A stretch of DNA of 17,846 nt. Source: CAZZIZ01 sp964654535. Its GTDB lineage: Bacteria; Bacteroidota; Bacteroidia; Chitinophagales; UBA2359. The translations under genes and the position numbers were made by a program. Positions 6,739 through 15,300 of this stretch are shown here, one piece after another. The stretch is from positions 1 to 17,846 of the forward strand of contig CAZZIZ010000054.1 of assembly GCA_964654535.1 (NCBI GenBank), in the 5' to 3' direction. The notes below the pieces were generated by a model that did no database searches, was not told where the DNA came from, and saw nothing but the letters and a program-made list of their open reading frames with translations. The first letter of the stretch is position 1. Every line of letters starts with the position of its first letter.

Positions 6739-7785
6739 CTAATCGTTCTTCGGACGCAAGCTTCTAACAGTTCTACCGGCTTGCCACATTTCCGATTCAC
6801 GCAGCTCTGCCAACTCTACTTCCAGCTTTTCGCGATAGTCTTCTTTACTATTGCTATCAATACTTTGTTGCGCTTCTCTACCAGCCTCTACTTCGTCGTA
6901 CAACTCAGCGAAAACAGGTTTTACAGCATCGCGGAATTTCTTCCACCAATCTAGTGCACCACGTTGAGCAGTAGTAGAACAATTGGCATACATCCAATCC
7001 ATTCCGTTTTCCGCTACCAAGGGATACAACGATTCTGTTGCCTCCTCCACAGTTTCATTAAACGCTTCAGACGGAGAGTGCCCCTTAGCGCGCAACAAAT
7101 CATACTGTGCGGCAAATAGCCCTTGAATCGCACCCATAAGCGTTCCACGTTCTCCAGTTAAATCGGAGTACACTTCTCTTTTGAATGTTGTTTCAAACAG
7201 GTAACCAGAACCAATACCAATGCCCAGCGCAACAATACGCTCTTTTGCATTACCAGTAGCATCTTGATGAATCGCGAAACTTGAATTCAAACCTTTGCCC
7301 GCTAAGAACAATCTACGCAAGCTCGTTCCTGAACCTTTTGGTGCAGCGAGTATAACGTCTACATCGTCTGGAGGAATAATTCCCGTGCGCTCTTTGTAGG
7401 TAATACCAAAGCCGTGAGAAAAGTATAGCGCTTTTCCTTTCGTTAAGTAAGGCTTCAAAGTCGGCCATACCGCGATCTGCGCTGCATCAGACAACAAGTA
7501 CTGAATGATGGTTCCTTTTTCAGCTGCTTCTTCTATAGAGAACAAAGTTTCACCAGGCACAAAACCGTCAGCAACCGCTTTGTCATAAGACTTTGATGGA
7601 CTTCTTTGTCCTACAATTACATTGAATCCATTGTCTTTAAGGTTTAGCGCTTGGCCTGGGCCTTGCACACCATAACCAATAATGGCTATTGTTTCATCTT
7701 TTAATACTTCCCTTGCCTTATCGAGTGGGAATTCCTCGCGCGTTACGACATTCTCGTCGACGCCTCCAAAGTTTAATATGGCCAT
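6739..7785 (-). CDS. ilvC: Ketol-acid reductoisomerase
   Basis: A 348-residue class I (short form) KARI, converting 2-acetolactate or 2-aceto-2-hydroxybutyrate to the dihydroxy acid with NAD(P)H and Mg2+; second step of valine/isoleucine synthesis. The Rossmann motif GYGVQG is at 37-42, and R61, S62 and S64 after the second strand suggest NADPH preference (inference). H124 in SHGFGI, K150 in APKGSGTS, D208 and E212 in DLTGERGTL (metal ligands), and E244/E248 in the knotted C-terminal domain are all present. It is slightly longer than the roughly 330-residue standard form because of small insertions and a charged C-terminal tail. ATG at 7785, 1 bp after the ilvN stop. Last gene of the ilv operon; no leu genes or ilvA follow, only the convergent tRNA-Arg, and no hairpin terminator is visible. 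Confidence 0.96.
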   Translation of the reverse strand: MAILNFGGVDENVVTREEFPLDKAREVLKDETIAIIGYGVQGPGQALNLKDNGFNVIVGQRSPSKSYDKAVADGFVPGETLFSIEEAAEKGTIIQYLLSDAAQIAVWPTLKPYLTKGKALYFSHGFGITYKERTGIIPPDDVDVILAAPKGSGTSLRRLFLAGKGLNSSFAIHQDATGNAKERIVALGIGIGSGYLFETTFKREVYSDLTGERGTLMGAIQGLFAAQYDLLRAKGHSPSEAFNETVEEATESLYPLVAENGMDWMYANCSTTAQRGALDWWKKFRDAVKPVFAELYDEVEAGREAQQSIDSNSKEDYREKLEVELAELRESEMWQAGRTVRSLRPKND

Positions 7786-7786
7786 T

Positions 7787-8344
7787 TTAATTTTGATTTG
7801 ATTGACTGATTAATGTTTCTATTTCTTTTAAATAAGCGTTTAGTCTTTCCATAGGTTTGACAATGGCCACTCTACCGCTTCTTGCAAATTCGTATATACC
7901 ACGCTTTTTAAGCGCTTCAAACAATTTCGTTAATTCGTCTGGATGTCCCGTCTTCTCAATAACAACATAGGCTTGCTCAATGGTTAAAATTCGAGCATTA
8001 TGTTCACGCACCAGAGCTTGCATTTCAGCATTGTTATCGGTAAACAGGGCAATAGGCACTTTATAAAGCGCAACTTCTTGATAAACAATTTCTTCATTGG
8101 TATAATAAAACGCCTTTAAAACGTCTACCTGTTTGTCTATTTGCGCTACTAATTTTCTAACACGCTCTTCGGTCAACTCCACCACTATCGTAAATCTATG
8201 AATGTCCTTCATAGAAGAAGGCGAAGCCGAAATCGATTCGATATTGATATGGCGTCGGGTAATGTTGTTAACGATTCTCGCCATTAGCCCAGTTTCGTTT
8301 TCTGTAAAAACAGTTAAGGTGTATTCCTGTATTTTATCGCTCAT
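7787..8344 (-). CDS. ilvN: Acetolactate synthase small (regulatory) subunit
   Basis: A 185-residue regulatory subunit of acetohydroxyacid synthase. An N-terminal ACT domain (about 6-83) begins EYTLTVFTENETGLMARIVNNITRR and continues with the typical INIESISASPS strand; family members bind valine here for feedback inhibition. Residues about 84-180 form the C-terminal small-subunit domain that docks on IlvB. Length lies between the short E. coli-type and longer plant-type subunits and is usual for Bacteroidota. The ATG (8344-8342) overlaps the ilvB stop in an ATGA arrangement, implying translational coupling and balanced subunit production. ilvC follows after 1 bp. Confidence 0.94.
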   Translation of the reverse strand: MSDKIQEYTLTVFTENETGLMARIVNNITRRHINIESISASPSSMKDIHRFTIVVELTEERVRKLVAQIDKQVDVLKAFYYTNEEIVYQEVALYKVPIALFTDNNAEMQALVREHNARILTIEQAYVVIEKTGHPDELTKLFEALKKRGIYEFARSGRVAIVKPMERLNAYLKEIETLISQSNQN

Positions 8345-10092
8345 GACTTTTTGTTCTCTGGTTCAAGTATTATTTCATCAACCGCCTTACCACTGGCAAT
8401 CATTGGGAACACGTTGTCTTCCTTTTCAACCATAACATGGAGTAAGTAGGCGCCATCGTAATCGAGCATTTCTTTTATGGCTCCAGCCAAATCCTTTCCT
8501 TCGGTTACTTGTCTGCCGTGTACGCCAAAGCCTTCTGCTATTTTCAAAAAGTCAGGGTTCTCCAGCGTTACAGCCGAATAGCGTTTATCAAAAAAGAGCT
8601 GCTGCCACTGGCGCACCATTCCTAAGTAGTTATTGTCGAGAAGTACTATTTTAACTTGCACATCCCACTGGGTACAAACGCCTAGTTCTTGCAAAGTCAT
8701 TTGAAAACCACCGTCACCGACAAAAGCCAATACGGTTCTTTTTGGATGCGCCATTTTAGCACCGATAGCGGCGGGCAGTCCGTAGCCCATAGTTCCTGCT
8801 CCCCCAGAAGAAACCCATTGGTCATCTCCCAAATACTCGTAGTAGCGCGCGGCATACATTTGGTGCTGCCCAACATCGGTAGCGACGATTGCTTTTCCTT
8901 CGGTCTGTTCAGATATTTCGCGAATGACACGCGCCATTTTCAATGGTCTGTCATTGTCTTTCGCAATGTCATTATCGATAACCTTTTCTCTTTCCTGTTT
9001 ATCACATTCGTGGAACTTAGCAATCCACTCAGGGTATTCCTTTTTATCTATTAAAGGCAACAAGGCTTCCATTGCGTCTTTTGCATCTGCAAGGACTGGC
9101 ACGTCGGCCTTAACGTTTTTATCAATTTCAGATGAATCGATTTCGATATGAATGACTTTGGCTTGCTTCGCATAAGCGTCTAGTCGACCCGTAACTCTGT
9201 CATCGAAGCGCATACCAATTGCGATGAGTACATCGCATTGGTTGGTCATTATGTTTGGGCCGTAGTTTCCGTGCATCCCGAGCATGCCCATAAAATTCGG
9301 ATGATCGTTGCTTAAAGCTGAAAGCCCGTGAATTGTACTGCCAACCGGAATACCTGTTTTTTCTACAAACTTTTTAAATACTTCTTGTCCCTTAGAAATA
9401 TGAATACCGTGACCTGCCAATATATAGGGCTGTTTGGCAGCATTGATAAGCTTAGCTGCTTCCTCAATTGCTTCTTGTTTTATTACCGGCTTAGGGACAT
9501 AACTTCGAATGACTGGATTTTTGGCGTAGCTAAAATCAAATTCTTCTAATTGAGCGTCTTTGGTTATGTCTATTAAAACTGGACCTGGTCGACCGGTATT
9601 GGCTACATAAAATGCCTTAGCAAAAATCGCAGGTATTTCTTTCGCGTCGGTGATTTGGTAATTCCATTTGGTAATGGAAGTCGTACAACCGATCACGTCT
9701 ATTTCTTGGAAAGCATCTGAGCCAAGCAGGTGGCTAAAGACCTGTCCCGTTACGCATACCAGTGGCGTACTATCCATCAAGGCATCTCCAAGACCAGTAA
9801 ACAAGTTTGTAGCACCTGGGCCAGAAGTAGCAAAGGCAACTCCGGTTTTTCTGCTTACTCGTGCCATTCCTTGAGCGGCGTGAATGGCACCCTGTTCGTG
9901 TCTGGTGAGAATATGCTGCAGCTGATCTTTGTATTGATACAAGGCATCGTAGATAGGCATAATGGCACCACCTGGGTAGCCATAGATTATCTCAACGCCT
10001 TCTTCAACTAAACACTTTAATACGGCTTCCGCCCCACTAACGCGAACTTGAGTCTTGCTTGATTCTTTAGCGCTTTTTGTATTTCCTGTCAT
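8341..10092 (-). CDS. ilvB: Acetolactate synthase large (catalytic) subunit
   Basis: A 583-residue ThDP-dependent acetohydroxyacid synthase: two pyruvate give 2-acetolactate, or pyruvate plus 2-oxobutyrate gives 2-aceto-2-hydroxybutyrate. The glutamate that activates the thiazolium cofactor is E66 in TRHEQGA. The FAD-binding middle domain spans about 190-350 (GMRFDDRVTG at 293-302). The ThDP/Mg2+ motif starts GDGGF at 459-463 and ends at N487-N488, with D460 and N487 as metal ligands. All three domains are complete. Residues 1-17 are a polar, poorly conserved lead-in. It starts 9 bp after the ilvD stop and overlaps ilvN by 4 bp. Cytoplasmic. Confidence 0.96.
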   Translation of the reverse strand: MTGNTKSAKESSKTQVRVSGAEAVLKCLVEEGVEIIYGYPGGAIMPIYDALYQYKDQLQHILTRHEQGAIHAAQGMARVSRKTGVAFATSGPGATNLFTGLGDALMDSTPLVCVTGQVFSHLLGSDAFQEIDVIGCTTSITKWNYQITDAKEIPAIFAKAFYVANTGRPGPVLIDITKDAQLEEFDFSYAKNPVIRSYVPKPVIKQEAIEEAAKLINAAKQPYILAGHGIHISKGQEVFKKFVEKTGIPVGSTIHGLSALSNDHPNFMGMLGMHGNYGPNIMTNQCDVLIAIGMRFDDRVTGRLDAYAKQAKVIHIEIDSSEIDKNVKADVPVLADAKDAMEALLPLIDKKEYPEWIAKFHECDKQEREKVIDNDIAKDNDRPLKMARVIREISEQTEGKAIVATDVGQHQMYAARYYEYLGDDQWVSSGGAGTMGYGLPAAIGAKMAHPKRTVLAFVGDGGFQMTLQELGVCTQWDVQVKIVLLDNNYLGMVRQWQQLFFDKRYSAVTLENPDFLKIAEGFGVHGRQVTEGKDLAGAIKEMLDYDGAYLLHVMVEKEDNVFPMIASGKAVDEIILEPENKKS

Positions 10093-10101
10093 TGCTAATT
10101 A

Positions 10102-11775
10102 TTAAAAGTCATCAGTAACACAGCCTTCGCTGGCACTAGAAACAAATCGCCTATACTTTTTGAGAGAACCAGTCACTTTATCGTTTGGCTGCTTCCATTT
10201 ATTTTTTCTATTTGCTAATTCGGCTTCGCTTATTTGTAAGTCCAAGCGATTTTCCTTGGCGTCAATTTTTATCGGGTCACCATTTTCGATTAGTGCTATA
10301 ACTCCGCCTTGGTATGCTTCTGGGCAAACGTGCCCAACTACAAATCCGTGTGTGCCGCCTGAAAAACGTCCATCGGTAATGAGGGCAACCTTATCTCCTA
10401 AACCCGCTCCCATAATAAGAGAAGTGGGTTTGAGCATTTCGGGCATTCCGGGTGCTCCTTTCGGTCCGCTGTATCGAATAACGATAACTGCGCCTTCTTT
10501 TATCTCATTATTACTAATGGCAGCATTGGCTTCGATCTCTGAGTTAAAGACTTGGGCCGTTCCTTCAAAAACGAGTCCTTCTTTACCAGTAATCTTGGCA
10601 ACAGAACCTTCGGTGGCTATATTTCCAAAAAGCATTTGGAGATGACCACTTTCTTTAACTGGTTCTTTCACTCCTTTGATAACGTCTTGTCCTTCTTTCA
10701 AGTTTGGCAGATCGGCCAAATTCTCGGCTATGGTTTTACCAGTAACGGTGAGACAATCACCATTGAGCAAATTGTTTTCGAGCATCATTTTCATAACGCC
10801 TGGAATGCCTCCTACGTCGTGTAAGTCTTGCATAACGTACTGACCGCTAGGTTTTAAATCTGCGAGGAAAGGTGTTTCATCGCTGATGCGCTGAAAGTCT
10901 GCAAGACTTAATGACAGATCAAATGCTTTTGCAATGGCGATAAGGTGAAGCACCGCATTGGTCGAGCCGCCTAAAACGGTAATGAGCCTAATGGCATTTT
11001 CTAGAGATGCTTTGGTAACAATGTCTCTCGGCTTAATGTCTTTTTGCAGGAGGTTTTCAATGGCTGCAGAAGTTGCTTGATATTCTTGCGCCTTGTTTGG
11101 GCTTTGTGCGGGATTGCTGGCATTATAAGGTAAACACATACCCATAGCTTCTATGGCTGAGGCCATAGTGTTTGCCGTGTACATACCGCCACAAGCTCCC
11201 GGACCAGGACAGGCGTGGGCTACTATGTCTTGAAACATGGCTTCATCAATCTCGCCAGCCACTTTTTGGCCTAGTGCTTCGAAGGCAGAAACTATATCCA
11301 ATTTTTTATCTCCAACACAACCGGGAGCGATGGTTCCGCCATAGAACATTATTCCTGGGCGGTTTAAGCGGCCGAGGGCCATAAGTGCTCCGGGCATATT
11401 TTTGTCGCAGCCAACAACTGCTACGAGCGCATCGTACCACTGAGCAGAGGCCACGGTTTCTATTGAGTCAGCAATGATATCTCGAGAAGGAAGTGAATGA
11501 CGCATGCCTGATGTTCCCATAGAGATGCCGTCGCTAACACCAATGGTATGAAAAACGAGGCCTACTAGTTCTTTTTGACTTATGTCTTTTTTGATTTGGT
11601 AAGCCAAATCATTGAGATGCATGTTGCAAGGATTACCTTCCCAACCTGTACTGACTACACCTACTTGCGGCTTTTCCAGATCGGCTTTGGTGAGTCCGAT
11701 AGCATGTAACATAGCCTGCGCTGCGGGTTGCGATGGATCTTGCGTTACGTGTTTACTATATTTATTTAGGCTCAT
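10102..11775 (-). CDS. ilvD: Dihydroxyacid dehydratase
   Basis: A 557-residue iron-sulfur dehydratase, removing water from 2,3-dihydroxy-isovalerate or -methylvalerate to give the 2-oxoacids; third step of the pathway. Cluster ligands are visible: C50 in WEGNPCNMH, C123 in VGCDKNMPG and C195 in GPGACGGMYT; K125 and D124 follow the second cysteine as in the family. Start: the frame is open a further 20 codons to 11835, but that stretch is the transcript of the terminator hairpin and its T run, so ATG at 11775 (MSLNKYSKH) is chosen; this also gives the usual family start. First structural gene of ilvDBNC, 25 nt downstream of the attenuator, so its expression should depend on read-through. Confidence 0.95.
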   Translation of the reverse strand: MSLNKYSKHVTQDPSQPAAQAMLHAIGLTKADLEKPQVGVVSTGWEGNPCNMHLNDLAYQIKKDISQKELVGLVFHTIGVSDGISMGTSGMRHSLPSRDIIADSIETVASAQWYDALVAVVGCDKNMPGALMALGRLNRPGIMFYGGTIAPGCVGDKKLDIVSAFEALGQKVAGEIDEAMFQDIVAHACPGPGACGGMYTANTMASAIEAMGMCLPYNASNPAQSPNKAQEYQATSAAIENLLQKDIKPRDIVTKASLENAIRLITVLGGSTNAVLHLIAIAKAFDLSLSLADFQRISDETPFLADLKPSGQYVMQDLHDVGGIPGVMKMMLENNLLNGDCLTVTGKTIAENLADLPNLKEGQDVIKGVKEPVKESGHLQMLFGNIATEGSVAKITGKEGLVFEGTAQVFNSEIEANAAISNNEIKEGAVIVIRYSGPKGAPGMPEMLKPTSLIMGAGLGDKVALITDGRFSGGTHGFVVGHVCPEAYQGGVIALIENGDPIKIDAKENRLDLQISEAELANRKNKWKQPNDKVTGSLKKYRRFVSSASEGCVTDDF

Positions 11776-11800
11776 TGAATTGCTTTTACAAATGGGCAAT

Positions 11801-11828
11801 AAAAAAAACCATTCTTGGAGAAGAATGG
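11801..11828 (-). terminator. Intrinsic terminator / attenuator upstream of ilvD
   Basis: On the minus strand CCATTCTT (11828-11821), loop CTCC, AAGAATGG (11816-11809) form a perfect 8-bp stem directly followed by eight T (11808-11801). It lies between the branched-chain leader peptide and ilvD, so it would stop the ilv transcript unless prevented. No other gene ends here that would need it. GGAG at 11860-11857 is complementary to the CTCC loop and is a weak antiterminator candidate; I found no long alternative pairing by eye. Confidence 0.85.
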
Positions 11829-11862
11829 CTTTCAATATCGTTCAAGTCATACTATACTCCTA

Positions 11863-11922
11863 TCAAGTGATTTGGTTAATCACGACCACTAGAATACTAA
11901 AAATGACCACTATGTTTTTCAT
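11863..11922 (-). CDS. ilvL: ilv operon leader peptide (attenuation)
   Basis: A 19-codon frame, ATG at 11922 to TGA at 11865-11863, encoding MKNIVVIFSILVVVINQIT. Eleven of 19 residues are Ile (5), Val (5) or Leu (1), including the runs IVVI and ILVVVI, which is far above chance and matches the end products of the operon it precedes. It ends 34 nt before the terminator stem. The last codons form a perfect 6-bp hairpin, GTGATT (11883-11878) with AATCAC (11872-11867), which a ribosome reaching the stop codon would cover. Known precedent: ilv leader peptides of enterobacteria, where stalling at scarce charged tRNA allows read-through. The symbol is by analogy of position and composition, not homology. 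No Shine-Dalgarno sequence or exact TAnnTTTG box is seen upstream; TACCGTTT, 17 nt after a TTG, is the nearest, imperfect candidate. Confidence 0.82.
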   Translation of the reverse strand: MKNIVVIFSILVVVINQIT

Positions 11923-11956
11923 TTCAGACGCTAAGGTGAACTAAAAAACGGTAGCA

Positions 11957-12091
11957 TCAAAATATTTTTTCAATCTGGTTTTTCATTTTTACGTTGATCA
12001 AGAAATGAGGCGGGCTATTTGTTACAGCAACTATTTTATCTAAGGTTGAATAACACTTATTAGCTTGTTTTTCGATTTGTTCTTGCCCCAA
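11957..12091 (-). CDS. Small ORF or gene remnant, unknown
   Basis: A protein-like frame ends at TGA 11959-11957 and stays open upstream into the repeat at 12107-12324. The only plausible start outside the repeat is TTG at 12091, giving 44 residues beginning MGQEQIEKQANKCYSTLDK, then a stretch with NSPPHFLINV, and ending KNQIEKIF. Composition is balanced, with amphipathic spacing and no low-complexity bias, unlike the shadow frames nearby. It may be the 3' end of a gene whose 5' part was lost when the repeat arrived, or a genuine small gene. No family is recognised. It lies upstream of the ilv leader on the same strand. Confidence 0.35.
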   Translation of the reverse strand: MGQEQIEKQANKCYSTLDKIVAVTNSPPHFLINVKMKNQIEKIF

Positions 12092-12106
12092 GTTTATGAA
12101 TAGTGA

Positions 12107-12324
12107 CGCGTGAGGGATAGGAAGTATGCGACCAGAGGAAGCAGTACTTTTTGTTGTGGCAACTACTTTTGCTTAGCACGTAGTGCTAGAAGCAAATGTG
12201 TTGTTGACACTAAAAAGTACCGGAGCGAATGCGGAGTACTGGATAGCCCGACCCTTGGCAAGGTTGCATTGCTTTCCGCTTCGCGGAAGAAGCGATGCGA
12301 GCTTGACAGAAGGGACACGCCCAA
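12107..12324 (-). repeat. Structured interspersed repeat, copy 2
   Basis: Same three-box design as 6371-6557, read on the minus strand: box A TTGGGCGTGTCCC (12324-12312), box B GGGTCGGGCTATC (12254-12242), box C CTATCCCTCACGCG (12120-12107). Between A and B is hairpin TTCCGC/GCGGAA (12274-12279 and 12283-12288) with a 3-nt loop, extended by GCATTGCT against AGCGATGC (12266-12273, 12291-12298). Between B and C is a long hairpin: GTACTTTTT (12144-12152) with AAAAAGTAC (12212-12220) at the base, TTTGCT/AGCAAA (12168-12173, 12191-12196), and TAGCAC/GTGCTA (12174-12179, 12183-12188) at the tip. Stem sequences differ from copy 1 but sit at the same places. It begins 17 bp after the stop of the giant secreted protein and might end that transcript. 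Confidence 0.8.
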
Positions 12325-12341
12325 AAAGCAATCAATAAAAT

Positions 12342-15300
12342 TTATCGGATTAGGGTGATGTTACCCTTGACGGTTTTTGTGCGGCCGTTTTCTAGGAGCA
12401 CTTCTGTGAAGTAGGCGTAGACTGATAGCTCGGCTTCTTCGCCTTTTATCATTCCGTCCCAGCCTTCTGCGTGATCATTTGGTGGGAAGTCGTAGTTTTC
12501 AAATACCTTTTCACCCCAGCGGTTGAAGATGCGGAAATTAAGCACGGTATGGTCGCCACCGTCTACCGCGAGTACGGTTACCACATCGTTGAGACCGTCG
12601 CCGTTTGGAGAGAAAGCGGTCGGCACTTGAATTGTTTGATTCGGATGTTCTACAAATATTGTAATGCTATCGTCATCGTGACAACCAAAATCGTTTAGTG
12701 CATTGACGGTATAAGTTGTGGTTTGATCAGGGTTTACAACTGGCATTTCGCAATCTAAGCAACTGATAAATGGAGCGTTGTCCCAAGTTGCCGATTCAAT
12801 AACGAAATCTGCATCGATTTCGAGCTGAACACTTTCGCCTGGCTCGATCGTAATATCTGGACCGAGGTCGATATTGATTGGAGCAGGATCTGGTATTACA
12901 ATTAGAGTATCCCAATCGCAGCCTTGAATATCTACTATACTTAGCAGGTACTCGTCGGCGGCCAAGTTGGACCAATCGTTTTCTTCGCTCACCGGCACAC
13001 CATTTAGTGTAATACTGTACTGTGCATTGTCCATTACTTCAAGTAAGGCTATTGAACCAGTATTGTCGCCAGGGCAAAGTGGTTCGTTGACATCTACGGT
13101 AGCGGTTAACTCATCGTCGACAACTAAGTCGATTGACAAATGCGCTTCCTCAGAAATACAATAAGTCAAGGTATCTACCACTGATACGTAATAGTCGCCC
13201 GGGATATCGACGTTTGGATTTTGATCGTTTGCGTTAGCAGGATTAATACCTGGTCCTTCCCAATAAAACTTACCAAAGTGACTGTTGGTAGAAGCCGCGA
13301 GTTCCACTATTTCTTGCTCACAATTAATTAGCCCATCTGCTGCTACACTTACTTCAGGAACGCTGTGCCATATTACTGGCTGACCACTTGAGATTGCCGT
13401 GCAGTCATCGTCTAGGTCAACAAAACCGTTGCTTGGATTACCCAAAACATAGGCAATGAAATATGACTCATCCTCAGTGTAAGCACTATCGAATTCAAAT
13501 TCTCCAGTTTGGTTTTGATCAAGAATGTTTCCAATGAAGAATGGGCCACCGTCATGTAATACATAAAAGGCAAGGTCGTCGGCATCGGCAGTTTGGTCTG
13601 CGGTAAATTGTACTACTGCGTTTTCGCCGTTGCAAAGATGCAAGGCTATGTCGCTCATATCTCCTACTTGCGTTTCACAATCGCAACTAAACTGGCCTTC
13701 GAATAAAAGCGGATCGCAATCGGCGAGCGCGCTGCTTAATTCGACATTGTACGGATCTCCAGTAGGTATTGGGTCTGTTGTGAAAATGCCATTGCTGACC
13801 GTACCCATTGTTGTTCCGGTATTTACAAGATCGGCGTCGTCGACTCCAATGATTACAATACTTACAAAGTAAAATGAATTGTCGGCATTACAAATTGATT
13901 CGTCCAATGATGCAGAGAAGCCTTCTTGGAAGTTTATCAATACGGTATCTGCGGCTTGGCACTCGCCGTTTTCTACGGTCCAAGTTAGCGTGTACTGTCC
14001 ACCTTGACTTACTTCTAATAAAGTTTGCGGATTGTTGTTATCGTTGAACACTACTGTTCCTGGACCACTTGCCGACCAAGAACCAAGCCCAGTGCTCAAA
14101 CTTCCATCTAATATGGTGTTTAAGCTACAAACGGTTTGCTCGTCACCAGCGTCGATAACTGGTGTTTCGTTAAATACGAATTCTTGCGTTTGACTAAATG
14201 ATGTGCAATCATCGGTAAAGTCTATGTCTGCTCCATCGGCATTTCCTACAACGTAAGTGATGTAGTAGCTGGTTTCGTAAGAAAGCCCGTTACTTGTGAA
14301 GTCAAAGTTTCCATTATCGTTTTGGTCGATGATATTACTAGAAAGCAAATCGCTGCCATCGTGCAGGTAGTAAATGGCGTTGTCGTCTCCGTCTAGCGTA
14401 CCGTCCACTATTACTGTTGCACCAAAACTTTGCGCTTCGCATAGTGTCTGCGGTGCAGCATCTAATGTACCAGCGTTGGTTTGACAATCGCAATTGAGGG
14501 TTCCACTTACTTCTACTTCGTTACAAGCATTCACATCTTGGAATACGATGCTATAATCGTCTCCACTCGGAATATCGCTTGAAGTAAACACTGGGCCGTC
14601 CCAGGTACCTGCGATTAAACCGTAGGTTTCATAAGAATCCTGATCTCCGCCGGTAAGCTCGACAGTAAGTACATAACTCGAACCAGTATTATCACAGACC
14701 GTACTTACATTAACTAGTTCCGGAGAATCGTAGAAAGTGATTTCGACCTCTTCAGTGAATTCGCATGGATATCCATTGGACACCCAAAGGAAATTATACG
14801 TACCATGTTCGGTTACGGAGACCTCTGAATTTATATTGGTCGGATCTGCGAAGGTGAAACTACCCGCTCCGGTTCCGGTCCAATTTCCATTGGCTGGTAT
14901 TGANNNNNNNNNNNNNNNNNNNNNNNNNNNNNNNNNNNNNNNNNNNNNNNNNNNNNNNNNNNNNNNNNNNNNNNNNNNNNNNNNNNNNNNNNNNNNNNNN
15001 NNNTTTTCTAGTAAATAGAATAAGCCAAATTCATCGGCTGCTAATGTCGACGCATCTTGCGGAATATCAAGTGTTACTGCAACATTTTCACAGTTCGTTA
15101 TAAGATTATCGGAAAGGCTACCTGCTTCTAGCGTGCAGTTATCGATTACAATTGGACAAGTGAAACTGCCTTCAACTGTAGCTGATCCGCAAGGGCCATT
15201 GTCTGAAATTTCAAAACTATAAGCATTACCTGACAAAATTGGATCACTGACAAAATTAAAGCCAGTGAGTGTTCCCGCACCGCTTACCGAATACTGGTCA

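Noticed and set aside
10160..10645. 161-codon plus-strand frame inside ilvD
   Set aside because: Antisense shadow of a well-supported gene.
11776..11835. N-terminal extension of ilvD by 20 codons
   Set aside because: The extra frame lies in the terminator hairpin and T run, giving a hydrophobic lead-in that the family lacks; ATG at 11775 gives the usual start.
11848..11860. GGAG followed by a two-codon ORF (ATG ACT TGA) in the ilv leader
   Set aside because: It looks like a ribosome site, but a two-codon ORF is likely chance; the GGAG is more interesting as partner of the terminator loop.
12110..12358. 82-codon plus-strand frame
   Set aside because: It is the reverse strand of repeat copy 2 and the end of the giant gene; no protein-like pattern.
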